A stretch of 64,000 nt of DNA from Candidatus Latescibacterota bacterium (GTDB taxonomy: Bacteria > Latescibacterota > UBA2968 > UBA8231), in assembly GCA_022819745.1 (NCBI GenBank), contig JAJEGS010000027.1, positions 1 through 64,000 of the forward strand, in the 5' to 3' direction. Of this stretch, positions 25,193 to 33,673 are shown piece by piece; the stretch's first letter is position 1, and each line of letters opens with the position of its first letter. Under the pieces are notes generated by a model, which saw nothing but the letters and a program-made list of their open reading frames with translations, was not told the DNA's origin and did no database searches. A program made the position numbers and the translations under genes.

Positions 25193-26392
25193 ATGGACAT
25201 ATATCAAGAATTAGGCATCGATCCCATTATCAACGCCGTAGGACCAGCGACGCGATTGAGCGGGGCGATCATGCACCCAGAGGTGGCCGAGGCCATGCGG
25301 CAGGCTTCGGAACGCTGCGTGGATATAGCGCAGATGCAGGCACGGGCTGGGGAGATTATCGCCGAGATTACTGGTGCGGAGGCCGGATACGTGACGAGTG
25401 GCGCGGCGGCGGGCTTGTTGCTGGGGACGGCCGCTTGTGTGACCGGATTGGATCCAGGGAAGATGAACCGCTTGCCGGATACGTCCGGGATGAAGAACGA
25501 AGTGATTATGGCGCGTAGCCACCGAAACTTCTACGACCACGCAGTGCGCTCGGTGGGAATCGAACTGGCGGAAGTGGGGATTGCCGACCGCTTTTCTGGA
25601 GCGGGAATACGCGATGCGGAAGGGTGGGAGATCGAGGCGGCGATCAGCGAGCAGACGGCGGCGATTGTGTACGTGGCGTACGCGCACACGCAGCCGTCGT
25701 TGGAAGAGGTAGTGGCTGCGGCGCGCAAGGGTGGTGTGCCGGTGATCGTGGATGCGGCGGGGCAGTTGCCGCCGGCGAGCAATTTGCAGCGCTTCATTGC
25801 CGCTGGAGCTGATTTGGTCGCCTTTAGCGGCGGCAAGGCCATCGGCGGGCCGCAGGCTTCGGGGATTTTGTGCGGGCGACGGGATTTGATCGCCGCGGCC
25901 GCACTGCAACACCAGGACCTCGACGTAATGCCCGAGTTGTGGGAGCCGCCGGCGAGTTTGATCGACAAGTCGCAGCTACCCGGTGCCCCGCAGCACGGTA
26001 TTGGGCGGCCCTGCAAGGTCGGCAAGGAGGAGATCGCAGGGTTGGTGAAGGCGCTGCGCCTTTTTGTGGCTGAAGACCCGGAGGAGCGGCGGCAGCGCTG
26101 GTCTGCGCTGATGGAGGAATTGGTCGCCGCGTGCGGAGTGCTGCGACACGCCGAGATTGCGGTGGTCGCCGACCGCAAGCGCTCCGAGATTCCGACCGCG
26201 CGGCTGGTGCTCGACGAGGAAGCCGCGGGCACGACGGCGTTGGAACTGGTCAGGGAACTACAGGAAGGTCGGCCGCCAATCGCCGCTAACCCGACATATG
26301 TGTACGAGGGTGCGGTGATTTTTGGGCCGATGTGTCTCAAGGAAGGCGAGCCTGAGCAGATTGGCCGACGGCTCAAAGAATTACTCGGCTAA
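25193..26392 (+). CDS. SelA-fold PLP-dependent enzyme (D-glucosaminate-6-phosphate ammonia-lyase-like)
   Basis: 399 residues, related to selenocysteine synthase SelA in fold but shorter and lacking its tRNA-binding N-terminus. The opening INAVGPATRLSGAIMHPEV, the AGYVTSGAAAGLLLG phosphate loop and the FSGGKAIGGPQASGILCG segment (PLP lysine in SGGK) match the SelA-like group that includes D-glucosaminate-6-phosphate ammonia-lyase DgaE. The substrate is not resolved. It is co-transcribed with glyA (2-base gap) and ends convergently with glucokinase, the two stop codons sharing CTAA at 26389-26392. Confidence 0.82.
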   Translation: MDIYQELGIDPIINAVGPATRLSGAIMHPEVAEAMRQASERCVDIAQMQARAGEIIAEITGAEAGYVTSGAAAGLLLGTAACVTGLDPGKMNRLPDTSGMKNEVIMARSHRNFYDHAVRSVGIELAEVGIADRFSGAGIRDAEGWEIEAAISEQTAAIVYVAYAHTQPSLEEVVAAARKGGVPVIVDAAGQLPPASNLQRFIAAGADLVAFSGGKAIGGPQASGILCGRRDLIAAAALQHQDLDVMPELWEPPASLIDKSQLPGAPQHGIGRPCKVGKEEIAGLVKALRLFVAEDPEERRQRWSALMEELVAACGVLRHAEIAVVADRKRSEIPTARLVLDEEAAGTTALELVRELQEGRPPIAANPTYVYEGAVIFGPMCLKEGEPEQIGRRLKELLG

Positions 26393-27384
26393 ACCTGCGC
26401 TCCCCAATAGGCGGCACCTAGCAGCGCGGTCTTGTCGTTGAGTACGACATGGACGGGAATGCCCGCGAGGGGCTCGCCCATGCGGCCTTTGTCCATAAAG
26501 CCCTCCATAAAGCGGCCGTCGCGCAGCTTGGCGAGGATCTTAGGCGCAATGCCGCCGCCGACGAAGACTCCCCCCGAAGACATCAGCTTGAGTGCCAAGT
26601 TTCCGGCTTCGCGGCCGTAGAGGAGTGCGAAGAGGTCGAGGGCCGTTACAGCTAGCGCAGAGTGGCTTTCGAGGCCGGCGCGAGCGATGGCGTCGGCGCG
26701 GTCGGGTTGTTCTGCCTCTGGAGCCAGAGAGGCGTCGGCGCGGTCGGGATGCCGTTCGCACAGAAAGTCGTAGATCGCGGCCAAGCCTTGGCCCGAGATA
26801 ACCCTTTCCCAGCTAACGTGGCCGTAGCGCTCGTTGAGGAAACTCCAAAGCTCGGCTTCGAGCGGGGAACTTGGCCCAAAGGTCGCGTGTCCTCCCTCAG
26901 AGGCGATTGCTGCGTAGCGGCCCTCGGCCCAGCACAAGCCTCCCTCACCTAGTCCGGTGCCAGCGGCGATGACGGCGATGTTGCCCTTTGGGTCGCGTTG
27001 TCCCTCGTTGAGTGGACACATATCGTCCGGCTCCAATACCAAGGTGCCGTAGGAAGTCGCTTGCAGGTCGTTGAGCAGGTGGACGTCAGTATCGTTGAGT
27101 ACCGCTGAAATTTCGCTGGGGTCGATGAGCCAAGGCAGATTGACGGCGCGGACGGGAAGCTGATGGACGGGGCCGGGGACGCCTAAGACCGTGCGGCTGG
27201 GGTTGATCTGCGTCTCGTCGGCGAAAGCCTTGAGCAGCGCACCGGCGCTGGGGTAGGATGCAGTTTGGTAGCGCCGCTCGACGAGAGGGGCGAAGCCTTG
27301 GGCGTCTGGGTCGAAAGCGGCGAGGTACGTTTTGGTGCCGCCGACATCACCGGCGATGATCACAGGGGTGCCCACTTTCTCCAA
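26389..27384 (-). CDS. glk: Glucokinase
   Basis: Phosphorylates glucose to glucose 6-phosphate. Up to 331 residues. The ATP-binding opening IIAGDVGGTKTYLAAFDPD and later NDLQATSYG, VIAAGTGLGEGGLCW, ASEGGHATFGP and SSGGVFVGGGIAPKIL match the Glk (E. coli-type) family. The start is uncertain: the frame opens at TTG 27384, with GTG options at 27375 and 27363; the last would overlap the zwf stop as GTGA. Coupled to zwf upstream, it supplies glucose 6-phosphate for that enzyme. Confidence 0.92.
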   Translation of the reverse strand: MEKVGTPVIIAGDVGGTKTYLAAFDPDAQGFAPLVERRYQTASYPSAGALLKAFADETQINPSRTVLGVPGPVHQLPVRAVNLPWLIDPSEISAVLNDTDVHLLNDLQATSYGTLVLEPDDMCPLNEGQRDPKGNIAVIAAGTGLGEGGLCWAEGRYAAIASEGGHATFGPSSPLEAELWSFLNERYGHVSWERVISGQGLAAIYDFLCERHPDRADASLAPEAEQPDRADAIARAGLESHSALAVTALDLFALLYGREAGNLALKLMSSGGVFVGGGIAPKILAKLRDGRFMEGFMDKGRMGEPLAGIPVHVVLNDKTALLGAAYWGAQV

Positions 27385-28844
27385 GCCTCCCCGAGCAGTT
27401 CGTTGGCTTCCTTGGGGCCGGCGGCACTGACCGGATAAGAGGGCACCTCACCCGATGAAGGTGCTTGCCAAGCGTCGAGGATGGGCGTTAGGAGTGCCCA
27501 CGACTGCTCGATCCAATCGCTGTCTGAGTAGAGCGTCGCGTCGCCGAGCAGGCAGTCGAGGATTAAGGTTTCATAGGCTTCGGGTGTGCGGCCGCCAAAC
27601 GAATCGGCGTAGTTGAAGTCCATGTTGACGGTGCCCAAGTGGACATCGGGACCGGGAACTTTGCCGTTGAAGGAAAGCGAGATCCCCTCTTCGGGCTGGA
27701 TGCGGATGGTGAGCGTGCTAGGGGATAAGGCGTCGGCTTGGGCGAAAATTAGGTGTGGAGGCTGGTGGAATTGCAGAGTGACTGTGCTGGTGCGCTTGGC
27801 CATGCGCTTGCCCGTGCGCACGTAAAACGGCACCCCTTGCCAGCGCCAGTTATCTACGGTGAATTCGAGGGCGGCGAAGGTCTCGGTGCGCGAGTTTGGG
27901 GGCACGTCTTCTTCTTGTAGATAGCCCGGTTCGTCCTCGCTGGGTCCGTACTGGCCGCGCACCGCATAGCGGTCAACTTGGCCGATGCGGATGGGGCGGA
28001 TCGCCTTGAGCACCTTGAGCTTTTCGAGGCGCACGCTTTCGGCGTCAAACGAGGAAGGCGGCTCCATGGCAATGACGCAGAGAACCTGCAAGAGGTGATT
28101 TTGGATCATGTCGCGCAGGGCACCCGATTGGTCGTAGTAGCCGGCGCGGTGTTCCACGCCGACGCTCTCAGCCGCGGTGATCTGCACGTGATCGACGTAG
28201 CGCCTGTTCCACAGCGGCTCAAAAATTGAATTGCCGAGGCGAAAGACGAGGATGTTCTGCACGGTCTCTTTGCCGAGGTAGTGGTCGATGCGATAGATCT
28301 GCTCTTCGGTAAAGACCGAGTGCAGGGCTTGGTTAAGTTCGCGGGCTGAGTCGTAGTTGTGGCCGAATGGCTTTTCGACGATGATCCGGCACCAGCCGTG
28401 GTGGTCGCGGTGTTGGCAGCTAAGGCCGGCGTGCCCTAGCTGCTCGACGATGTCGCGGTAGATCTGCGGCGGCACCGAGCAGTAAAAGCAGCGATTGCCC
28501 TCGGTGCCGCATTCGCGGTCGAGAGCTTCGAGCCGTGCTTTGAGCGCGGCGTAGGTCGCCGGATCGCCCGGGTCGCCGCGCACGTAGTGGAATTTGGCGA
28601 GGAAGGCATCCCGCGCGCTGTCGTCGAGCGGGCCGACGAATTCGGCCAAGGACTCCTTCATCTTTTGGCGGAAGAGGTCGTCGTCCCATTCACGGCGGGC
28701 AACGCCCACTAGATGAAAGGCTTGGGGCAGGCGACCTTGGTGATGCAAGTGCCAGATGGCCGGCACCAGTTTGCGCCGAGTTAGGTCTCCCGAGGCACCG
28801 AAGATGACGAGGGCACAGGGGTCGGGAATGCGTTGTTGGAGCAT
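27360..28844 (-). CDS. zwf: Glucose-6-phosphate 1-dehydrogenase
   Basis: NADP-dependent oxidation of glucose 6-phosphate, the first step of the oxidative pentose phosphate and Entner-Doudoroff routes. 494 residues. Marks: VIFGASGDLTRRKLVPAIWH (nucleotide-binding), EKPFGHNYDSARELN, the active-site RIDHYLGKETVQNILVFRLG, and RTGKRMAKR. Complete and of usual length. It overlaps glk, the next gene downstream. A terminator-like hairpin on the same strand lies 27 bases before its start codon (see separate entry). Confidence 0.96.
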   Translation of the reverse strand: MLQQRIPDPCALVIFGASGDLTRRKLVPAIWHLHHQGRLPQAFHLVGVARREWDDDLFRQKMKESLAEFVGPLDDSARDAFLAKFHYVRGDPGDPATYAALKARLEALDRECGTEGNRCFYCSVPPQIYRDIVEQLGHAGLSCQHRDHHGWCRIIVEKPFGHNYDSARELNQALHSVFTEEQIYRIDHYLGKETVQNILVFRLGNSIFEPLWNRRYVDHVQITAAESVGVEHRAGYYDQSGALRDMIQNHLLQVLCVIAMEPPSSFDAESVRLEKLKVLKAIRPIRIGQVDRYAVRGQYGPSEDEPGYLQEEDVPPNSRTETFAALEFTVDNWRWQGVPFYVRTGKRMAKRTSTVTLQFHQPPHLIFAQADALSPSTLTIRIQPEEGISLSFNGKVPGPDVHLGTVNMDFNYADSFGGRTPEAYETLILDCLLGDATLYSDSDWIEQSWALLTPILDAWQAPSSGEVPSYPVSAAGPKEANELLGEAWRKWAPL

Positions 28845-28849
28845 AGCGT

Positions 28850-28894
28850 AATAGAGCTAAAAAATAAAAAAGGCCACAGCGCGCGCCATGGCCT
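28850..28894 (-). terminator. Terminator-like hairpin in the zwf leader
   Basis: Read on the minus strand: a 6-bp stem (28871-28876 with 28889-28894, AGGCCA/TGGCCT) and then a T-rich run across 28856-28870. It lies between the divergent epimerase gene and the zwf start, so a minus-strand transcript must pass through it before zwf. It could be an attenuator or a chance structure; the stem is short. Confidence 0.4.
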
Positions 28895-29031
28895 CCCACA
28901 CCGCCTCGTGTGAGTTTTGCAAATATACAAGCACAGGCGAAAATCAACAAGTCGATTGCGCTGCTCAAGGCGTTGTGCGCGGCCGCCTTGGCGTTGCTAT
29001 ATTAGCGCAACCAACTTTGATGCGAGGAAAT

Positions 29032-29952
29032 ATGAGTCGGTATTTGGTTACGGGTGGAGCGGGATTTATTGGTTCTCATCTGTGTCAGCGCTTGTGTGAA
29101 GAAGGACACACAGTGCGGGTTCTCGACGACTTGAGCACGGGGCGGCGCGAAAACTTGGCCGAAATTCTAGGCGAGATAGAGTTCGTCGAGGGCGATATTC
29201 GCGACGCAGCCTTGCTCGCCGAGGTAGTGCAGCAGGTCGATTGCGTCCTGCACCACGCCGCCATCGTGTCGGTGCCCGCTTCGGTCGAGCAGCCCCTCGT
29301 CGATCAGGAAGTCAACGCCGTGGGAACGCTGCGGCTGTTAGAAGCGGCGCGGCAGGCGGGGGTGCGCCGAGTGGTTTTTCCCAGTTCGGCTTCGGTGTAT
29401 GGCAACAACCCGCAAATGCCCAAGCGCGAGAATATGCTACCTGAACCCGAGTCGCCCTACGCGGTTTCCAAGGTTATGGCCGAGCACTACGCCCGAGTGT
29501 ATAGCCAGATCTACGGCTTGGAGGTAGTTGGCTTGCGCTACTTCAACGTCTTTGGCCCTCGGCAGATACCGTCTTCCCCGTACTCGGGCGTCATCTCGAT
29601 TTTTGTCGCGCGGATGCGAGCCGGCGAGTCGCCAACCGTTTGCGGCGACGGCCTCCAATCGCGCGATTTTGTCTATGTCGGCGATGTGGTAGAGGCCAAT
29701 ATGAGGGCCAGTACTACTCCGGGCGTCGCCGGGCGGATATACAATATCGGCTGCGGTCGCAGCGCGTCGCTACTGGAATTGATCGACGCGCTCAACCAAA
29801 TTTTAGGGACCGAGTTGGCGCCGATGTTCGCCCCGCCTCGGGTGGGTGATATCCGCTTTTCGTCAGCCGATATATCGCGCGCCCGGGCCGAGTTGGGCTA
29901 CGAGCCGAGGGTTGGGCTGGCGGAGGGATTGGCGCAGACGATTGCGGCGTAG
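29032..29952 (+). CDS. NAD-dependent sugar-nucleotide epimerase/dehydratase (GalE-like)
   Basis: Extended short-chain dehydrogenase of 306 residues. Rossmann motif VTGGAGFIGSHL, FPSSASVYG, the catalytic YAVSK (Tyr/Lys) and LRYFNVFGPRQ are present, with the C-terminal EGLAQTI end. Start: ATG 29032 with GAGGAAAT just upstream. Probably UDP-glucose/UDP-N-acetylglucosamine 4-epimerase or a related activity for surface polysaccharide; the exact substrate is not readable. A possible promoter lies at 28973-29003 (TTGTGC, 19 bases, TATATT). Confidence 0.9.
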   Translation: MSRYLVTGGAGFIGSHLCQRLCEEGHTVRVLDDLSTGRRENLAEILGEIEFVEGDIRDAALLAEVVQQVDCVLHHAAIVSVPASVEQPLVDQEVNAVGTLRLLEAARQAGVRRVVFPSSASVYGNNPQMPKRENMLPEPESPYAVSKVMAEHYARVYSQIYGLEVVGLRYFNVFGPRQIPSSPYSGVISIFVARMRAGESPTVCGDGLQSRDFVYVGDVVEANMRASTTPGVAGRIYNIGCGRSASLLELIDALNQILGTELAPMFAPPRVGDIRFSSADISRARAELGYEPRVGLAEGLAQTIAA

Positions 29953-29994
29953 GAAGACGCCAACGCTACGAGCTAATAAAAGGGACCACTCATC

Positions 29995-31170
29995 GTGGCA
30001 ACTATAGTCGATGGCAAAAAGCGCATACCCTTTATGCGCGGGATGCTGGTGCATTACCTGATTGAGCGCGGCTTCAGTCACGAAGACGCCCGCGCTGTGG
30101 CCAATGCGGTGCGCGCGTCTTTGGGCAAAGCAGAACTGGTGCGCAAGAAGGAGATGGTGCAGCTCGTACATAGGGCCATTCGCAAGGGATTCGACGCGTA
30201 CGAGGTCGGCGATCTAATTTTCTGGGAGCGCCAGCCTACTACCATCATCGTCGAGCGCAAGAGTGGGTCGCGGCCTTTTTCCAAGGAGTTGCTGTCGGAT
30301 TCCATTCAGGCGTCTGGCCTAGCTCCAGACCAGAGCTACGAGATTGCACAGACGATTGAAGCTCGCTTGATTGACCAGCGCCGCCAGCGCATCGCGCACT
30401 GGGAGTTGGAGGATCTGGCGGCAGAGTTGATCGAAAAGTCCTTTGACAAGTCCTTTGCCGAGCGCTACCGCTTGTGGCGCGCTTGGGGCGATGTAGATAA
30501 ACCCCTGATCATCCTCATCGGCGGTGCCAGCGGGGTCGGCAAAACCTCGTTGGCGATTGCGCTGGCCAATTTGCTCGATATTCCCCGGGTAGTAGCTACC
30601 GACGATTTGCGTCAAGTCATGCGCTTGACGCTTGCACAGGAGTTGGTGCCGGCCCTGCACACCTCCTCGTACACTGCTTGGAAGGTCGTTCCTGCGACTG
30701 ATCATCAAGACGCGGTCGTCGCCGGGTTTCGCGAGCAGGCGCGCAGTGTTTGCGTTGGGGTCAAGGCCATCATCAGCCGCTGCATCGAGGAAAACACCAG
30801 CGTCATCATCGACGGCGTACACCTAATCAGCGATATGCTGGACTTAGAGGGATACGCTGGCGATGCTTTTATCACATCCATCTGTTTGGAATTGCCTGGG
30901 CGCGACGCCTTTGAGGATCGCTTTGCCCAGCGCGCCAGCGAGGCTCCGTCGCGCTCGGCTCATCGCTATATGAAGCACTTGGAAGAGATCCTCAAAATTC
31001 AGGACTATCTCATTGAAACGAGTGCCGCCTACGGCATTCCGGTGATTACCACGACCTCGGTCGAGGGCCTGACGAGCGAGGTCGCCATGGTGGTCAGCGA
31101 GCAACTGCAGGAGCAGGAGGAAATCCGCAAGGCCCTGCGTGCCGTGCGCAAGAAGCGCGCGGCCAATTGA
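29995..31170 (+). CDS. 2-phosphoglycerate kinase with N-terminal ATP-cone domain
   Basis: 391 residues from GTG 29995. Residues 1-90 form an ATP-cone-like nucleotide-binding domain (MRGMLVHYLIERGFSHEDA), followed by a second similar stretch (RPFSKELLSDSIQASGL). The kinase domain has a Walker A, LIGGASGVGKTSLAIALANL (near 180), and ATDDLRQVMRLTL. 2-phosphoglycerate kinase makes 2,3-bisphosphoglycerate, best known in methanogenic archaea as a step to cyclic 2,3-bisphosphoglycerate; bacterial members exist with uncharacterised roles. It stands alone between the epimerase and bactofilin genes. Confidence 0.82.
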   Translation: MATIVDGKKRIPFMRGMLVHYLIERGFSHEDARAVANAVRASLGKAELVRKKEMVQLVHRAIRKGFDAYEVGDLIFWERQPTTIIVERKSGSRPFSKELLSDSIQASGLAPDQSYEIAQTIEARLIDQRRQRIAHWELEDLAAELIEKSFDKSFAERYRLWRAWGDVDKPLIILIGGASGVGKTSLAIALANLLDIPRVVATDDLRQVMRLTLAQELVPALHTSSYTAWKVVPATDHQDAVVAGFREQARSVCVGVKAIISRCIEENTSVIIDGVHLISDMLDLEGYAGDAFITSICLELPGRDAFEDRFAQRASEAPSRSAHRYMKHLEEILKIQDYLIETSAAYGIPVITTTSVEGLTSEVAMVVSEQLQEQEEIRKALRAVRKKRAAN

Positions 31171-31186
31171 TGCGGCGCACCGCTTG

Positions 31187-31215
31187 TTGATTCGCCCAAT
31201 GCTGTATTGTATATT
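31187..31215 (+). promoter_or_regulatory. Candidate promoter of the bactofilin gene
   Basis: TTGATT at 31187-31192 and TATATT at 31210-31215, separated by 17 bases, 51 bases before the bactofilin start. The same TATATT box recurs before the lipoprotein gene at 37894. Confidence 0.55.
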
Positions 31216-31266
31216 CCAAAAATCACGGTTAAGGGGTCGTAGAAACGCGTAACAGTTAGGATAGAA

Positions 31267-31779
31267 ATGCTGAGCAACAAAAAGAAGGGTACTGCCGTTA
31301 GCAACGGACAAGCGCTCAATACGATCATCGGTCGTGGTAGCCACTTTGAAGGCAAGCTGACGGTAGATAACAGCGTCAGAATAGACGGCGTATTCAAAGG
31401 TGAACTTACCTGTACGGGGGAACTAACGATCAGCCAGTCGGGCGAGGCCGATGCTACTTTGCAGTGCAAAGACGCGTACATCGACGGTGTCGTGAATGGC
31501 ACCGTGCGCGCCGATAAGGTGCGGTTGGACACGCAGTCGCGCTTTACCGGCGACGTGTACACCGACTCGTTCACAGTCTCCGAGGGCGCGATTTTTCACG
31601 GCTCTTGTTCAATGGAAAACCATAAGAAGAGCGAGTCGCCGGCAGCAGATGCCTCGGGTGGTGAAGCGGCAAAGCCCGACCCGTTTGGGCCTAGATCCCA
31701 AGTTCAAAAAGGTACCCCAGACGGCGAAGCGGCAAAGCCCCTTACGTCCGAGCCCAGACCCCAAGCTCAAAAGAAATAG
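31267..31779 (+). CDS. Bactofilin (polymer-forming cytoskeletal protein)
   Basis: 170 residues. The central beta-helix (about 15-115) has repeating strands typical of bactofilins: IIGRGSHFEGKLTVDNSVRI, DGVFKGELTCTGELTISQSG, DGVVNGTVRADKVRLDTQS. Bactofilins self-assemble into filaments without nucleotide and organise cell shape or polar proteins. The C-terminal tail holds two imperfect copies of a Pro/Lys-rich unit (GEAAKPDPFGPRSQVQK and GEAAKPLTSEPRPQAQK), probably disordered. A strong terminator follows 26 bases after the stop, so it is monocistronic. Confidence 0.92.
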   Translation: MLSNKKKGTAVSNGQALNTIIGRGSHFEGKLTVDNSVRIDGVFKGELTCTGELTISQSGEADATLQCKDAYIDGVVNGTVRADKVRLDTQSRFTGDVYTDSFTVSEGAIFHGSCSMENHKKSESPAADASGGEAAKPDPFGPRSQVQKGTPDGEAAKPLTSEPRPQAQKK

Positions 31780-31804
31780 CGCTTTCCCACCTCGTTTTTG
31801 CGTG

Positions 31805-31843
31805 AAAAATCCATCTGCACCGCGCTGCCGATGGATTTTTTCT
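31805..31843 (+). terminator. Bactofilin terminator
   Basis: An 11-bp perfect stem (31805-31815 with 31830-31840), a 14-base loop and a T-rich 3' side. It overlaps the in-frame region upstream of the kinase ATG at 31852, which supports using that later start for the kinase. Confidence 0.88.
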
Positions 31844-31851
31844 TCTTGTCG

Positions 31852-33612
31852 ATGAGCCAACGCGACCATCCTGCGTCCAAGCGCCGCCGTCACCGCCGCT
31901 CGGTTCCAATAGAGGAGATCGGGGTGCCTGCGGATGCTCAGCCGCGGCCGTCGCCCGTACGCGGCTGGCGGCGCTGGCGGCGCGGTGCCCTAGCCAGCTT
32001 GGGCGCGTCGCCGGTTTTTCGCGCGTACATCTTCCTCGGCGGCATTGCCGCTATTTTGGCCTTCCTGCTCTACAACGAGTCGATCATCGCCGAATTGCGC
32101 GAACACGAAAAGAATCGGGTTGATCTCTATGCGCATTTGATCTCATTCACGCCGCAAGCATCAGAAGGCCAAATCCACACCCTTTTTACCGAGGTGATCA
32201 CCAAGGTCGATTTCCCGCGCATTATCACCAATCACCGCGGCGAGATCATCCAGGCCGAGGACATTGATACGTCGAGTTTGTTGGACAACTGGGCCTTTTG
32301 GCGCAGCGAAGCAGCGGACGCGCCGATCGCTTCGACTGCCCAGTTGCACGAGCTGATCGAGGAAATGGACATCCAGAATCCGCCCATTCCCTTTTATTGG
32401 TCGCCAGAGACCTTGGGGCATCTCTACTGCAAGGGGGGGCGCGTCATCATCGCGGATACGCAAGGAGCTATCGCGGCGTGGCAGGGGACGAACCTGCCAG
32501 CGAGCAGCGACACCTCGGCCGCGGCCCTCGTCGAGGTGCAACGGGCGTGGCAGGAGATGGAAGCCGGAGAACCGCTGCTCTTCAGCGTGCCGGCCGCTAG
32601 CTTCAGTTATCTGCATTGGGACGAGGCCAACGCAATCATCACCGACGCCGAGGGCCAATTTAGGGCTTGGGTGGGGGCTGGGTTGCCGCTGGCCAGCGAC
32701 GATCTCACCCAAGCGGTGCAAGACCAGCTCCGGGCCTTTGTCGATAGTTTGGCCAACCAGCGCCCACCGCTAGAGTTCAGGATCCCGGCTGAGCACTATA
32801 TTCACTACGGCGATACAAGCTTAGTCAGCCGTATTTCCCTCGCCCCTTTTGTGCAGATTGGCGTGTTGGTTCTCTTTCTGCTCGTCGGCTATATCGGCTA
32901 CCGCAACATTAAGCGCAGCCAACAGCGCTCGCTCTGGGTGGGCATGGCCAAGGAGACAGCCCACCAGCTCGGCACCCCGCTCTCCTCGCTATCCGGGTGG
33001 CTAGAACTGCTGAGCAGCGAGGCCGCCGCTCCGAGGTCGGAGCGCGACGAGCGTTGGCAGCGCGTCGATCAGATGATCGGGGAGATACAGCAGGACATGC
33101 GTCGCCTCGACCAAATCGCCTCGCGCTTCAGCCAGATCGGCTCGGTACCCGAACTAAAAGAAGAGGACGCAGTAGCCGTGCTGGAGGAGACGATAGAGTA
33201 CTTCCGGCGTCGCGTTCCCCAGTTTGGGCGGCAGGAAATCAAACTGGAATGCCTAGGCGAGTTGCCGTCGGTGCCAATCAACGCCGAATTGATGAGCTGG
33301 GCGTTTGAGAATCTGTGCAAGAACGCCATTGACGCCATGGACGGTCAGGCGGGGAGCTTGCGCATCCGCATGGAGCTTTTGCCCGCAAGTCGCGCCGTGC
33401 AGATCGCGTTTGAGGACGACGGACGGGGCATTGAACCCGAGCACGTCAAGCGCATCTTTGAGCCGGGGTTCAGCACCAAGAAGCGCGGTTGGGGATTGGG
33501 GCTGGTGTTTGTCAAGCGCATCGTCGAAGAATACCACAAAGGCAAGATCAGCTTGGTGCATAGTGCGCCGCGCGAGGGTACGATCTTTGAGGTGGTTTTG
33601 CCCTTGAGTTGA
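31852..33612 (+). CDS. Sensor histidine kinase, PorY-like
   Basis: 586 residues. A basic N-terminus, a membrane span at about 56-73, a roughly 260-residue extracytoplasmic sensor region, and a second span near 335-352. The kinase core follows: H-box AKETAHQLGTPLSSLSGWLE (His about 370), N-box NLCKNAIDAM (about 486), and G boxes DDGRGIEPEH and GWGLGLVFVKRIVEEY. The HQLGTPLSSLxGW form is that of Bacteroidota PorY kinases. ATG 31852 was chosen over upstream codons because those fall in the bactofilin terminator. The next gene, 61 bases on, is a PorX-like regulator and its likely partner. Confidence 0.9.
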   Translation: MSQRDHPASKRRRHRRSVPIEEIGVPADAQPRPSPVRGWRRWRRGALASLGASPVFRAYIFLGGIAAILAFLLYNESIIAELREHEKNRVDLYAHLISFTPQASEGQIHTLFTEVITKVDFPRIITNHRGEIIQAEDIDTSSLLDNWAFWRSEAADAPIASTAQLHELIEEMDIQNPPIPFYWSPETLGHLYCKGGRVIIADTQGAIAAWQGTNLPASSDTSAAALVEVQRAWQEMEAGEPLLFSVPAASFSYLHWDEANAIITDAEGQFRAWVGAGLPLASDDLTQAVQDQLRAFVDSLANQRPPLEFRIPAEHYIHYGDTSLVSRISLAPFVQIGVLVLFLLVGYIGYRNIKRSQQRSLWVGMAKETAHQLGTPLSSLSGWLELLSSEAAAPRSERDERWQRVDQMIGEIQQDMRRLDQIASRFSQIGSVPELKEEDAVAVLEETIEYFRRRVPQFGRQEIKLECLGELPSVPINAELMSWAFENLCKNAIDAMDGQAGSLRIRMELLPASRAVQIAFEDDGRGIEPEHVKRIFEPGFSTKKRGWGLGLVFVKRIVEEYHKGKISLVHSAPREGTIFEVVLPLS

Positions 33613-33673
33613 GGAACAGACTCGGGCATAAAGCGTTATTTTAGGAATGAAATTCTATAACTAAAGGCGACGC

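Noticed and set aside
25193..26392. True selenocysteine synthase (SelA)
   Set aside because: Too short, no tRNA-binding N-terminal domain, and no selB, selC or UGA-Sec gene seen; the DgaE-like branch fits better.
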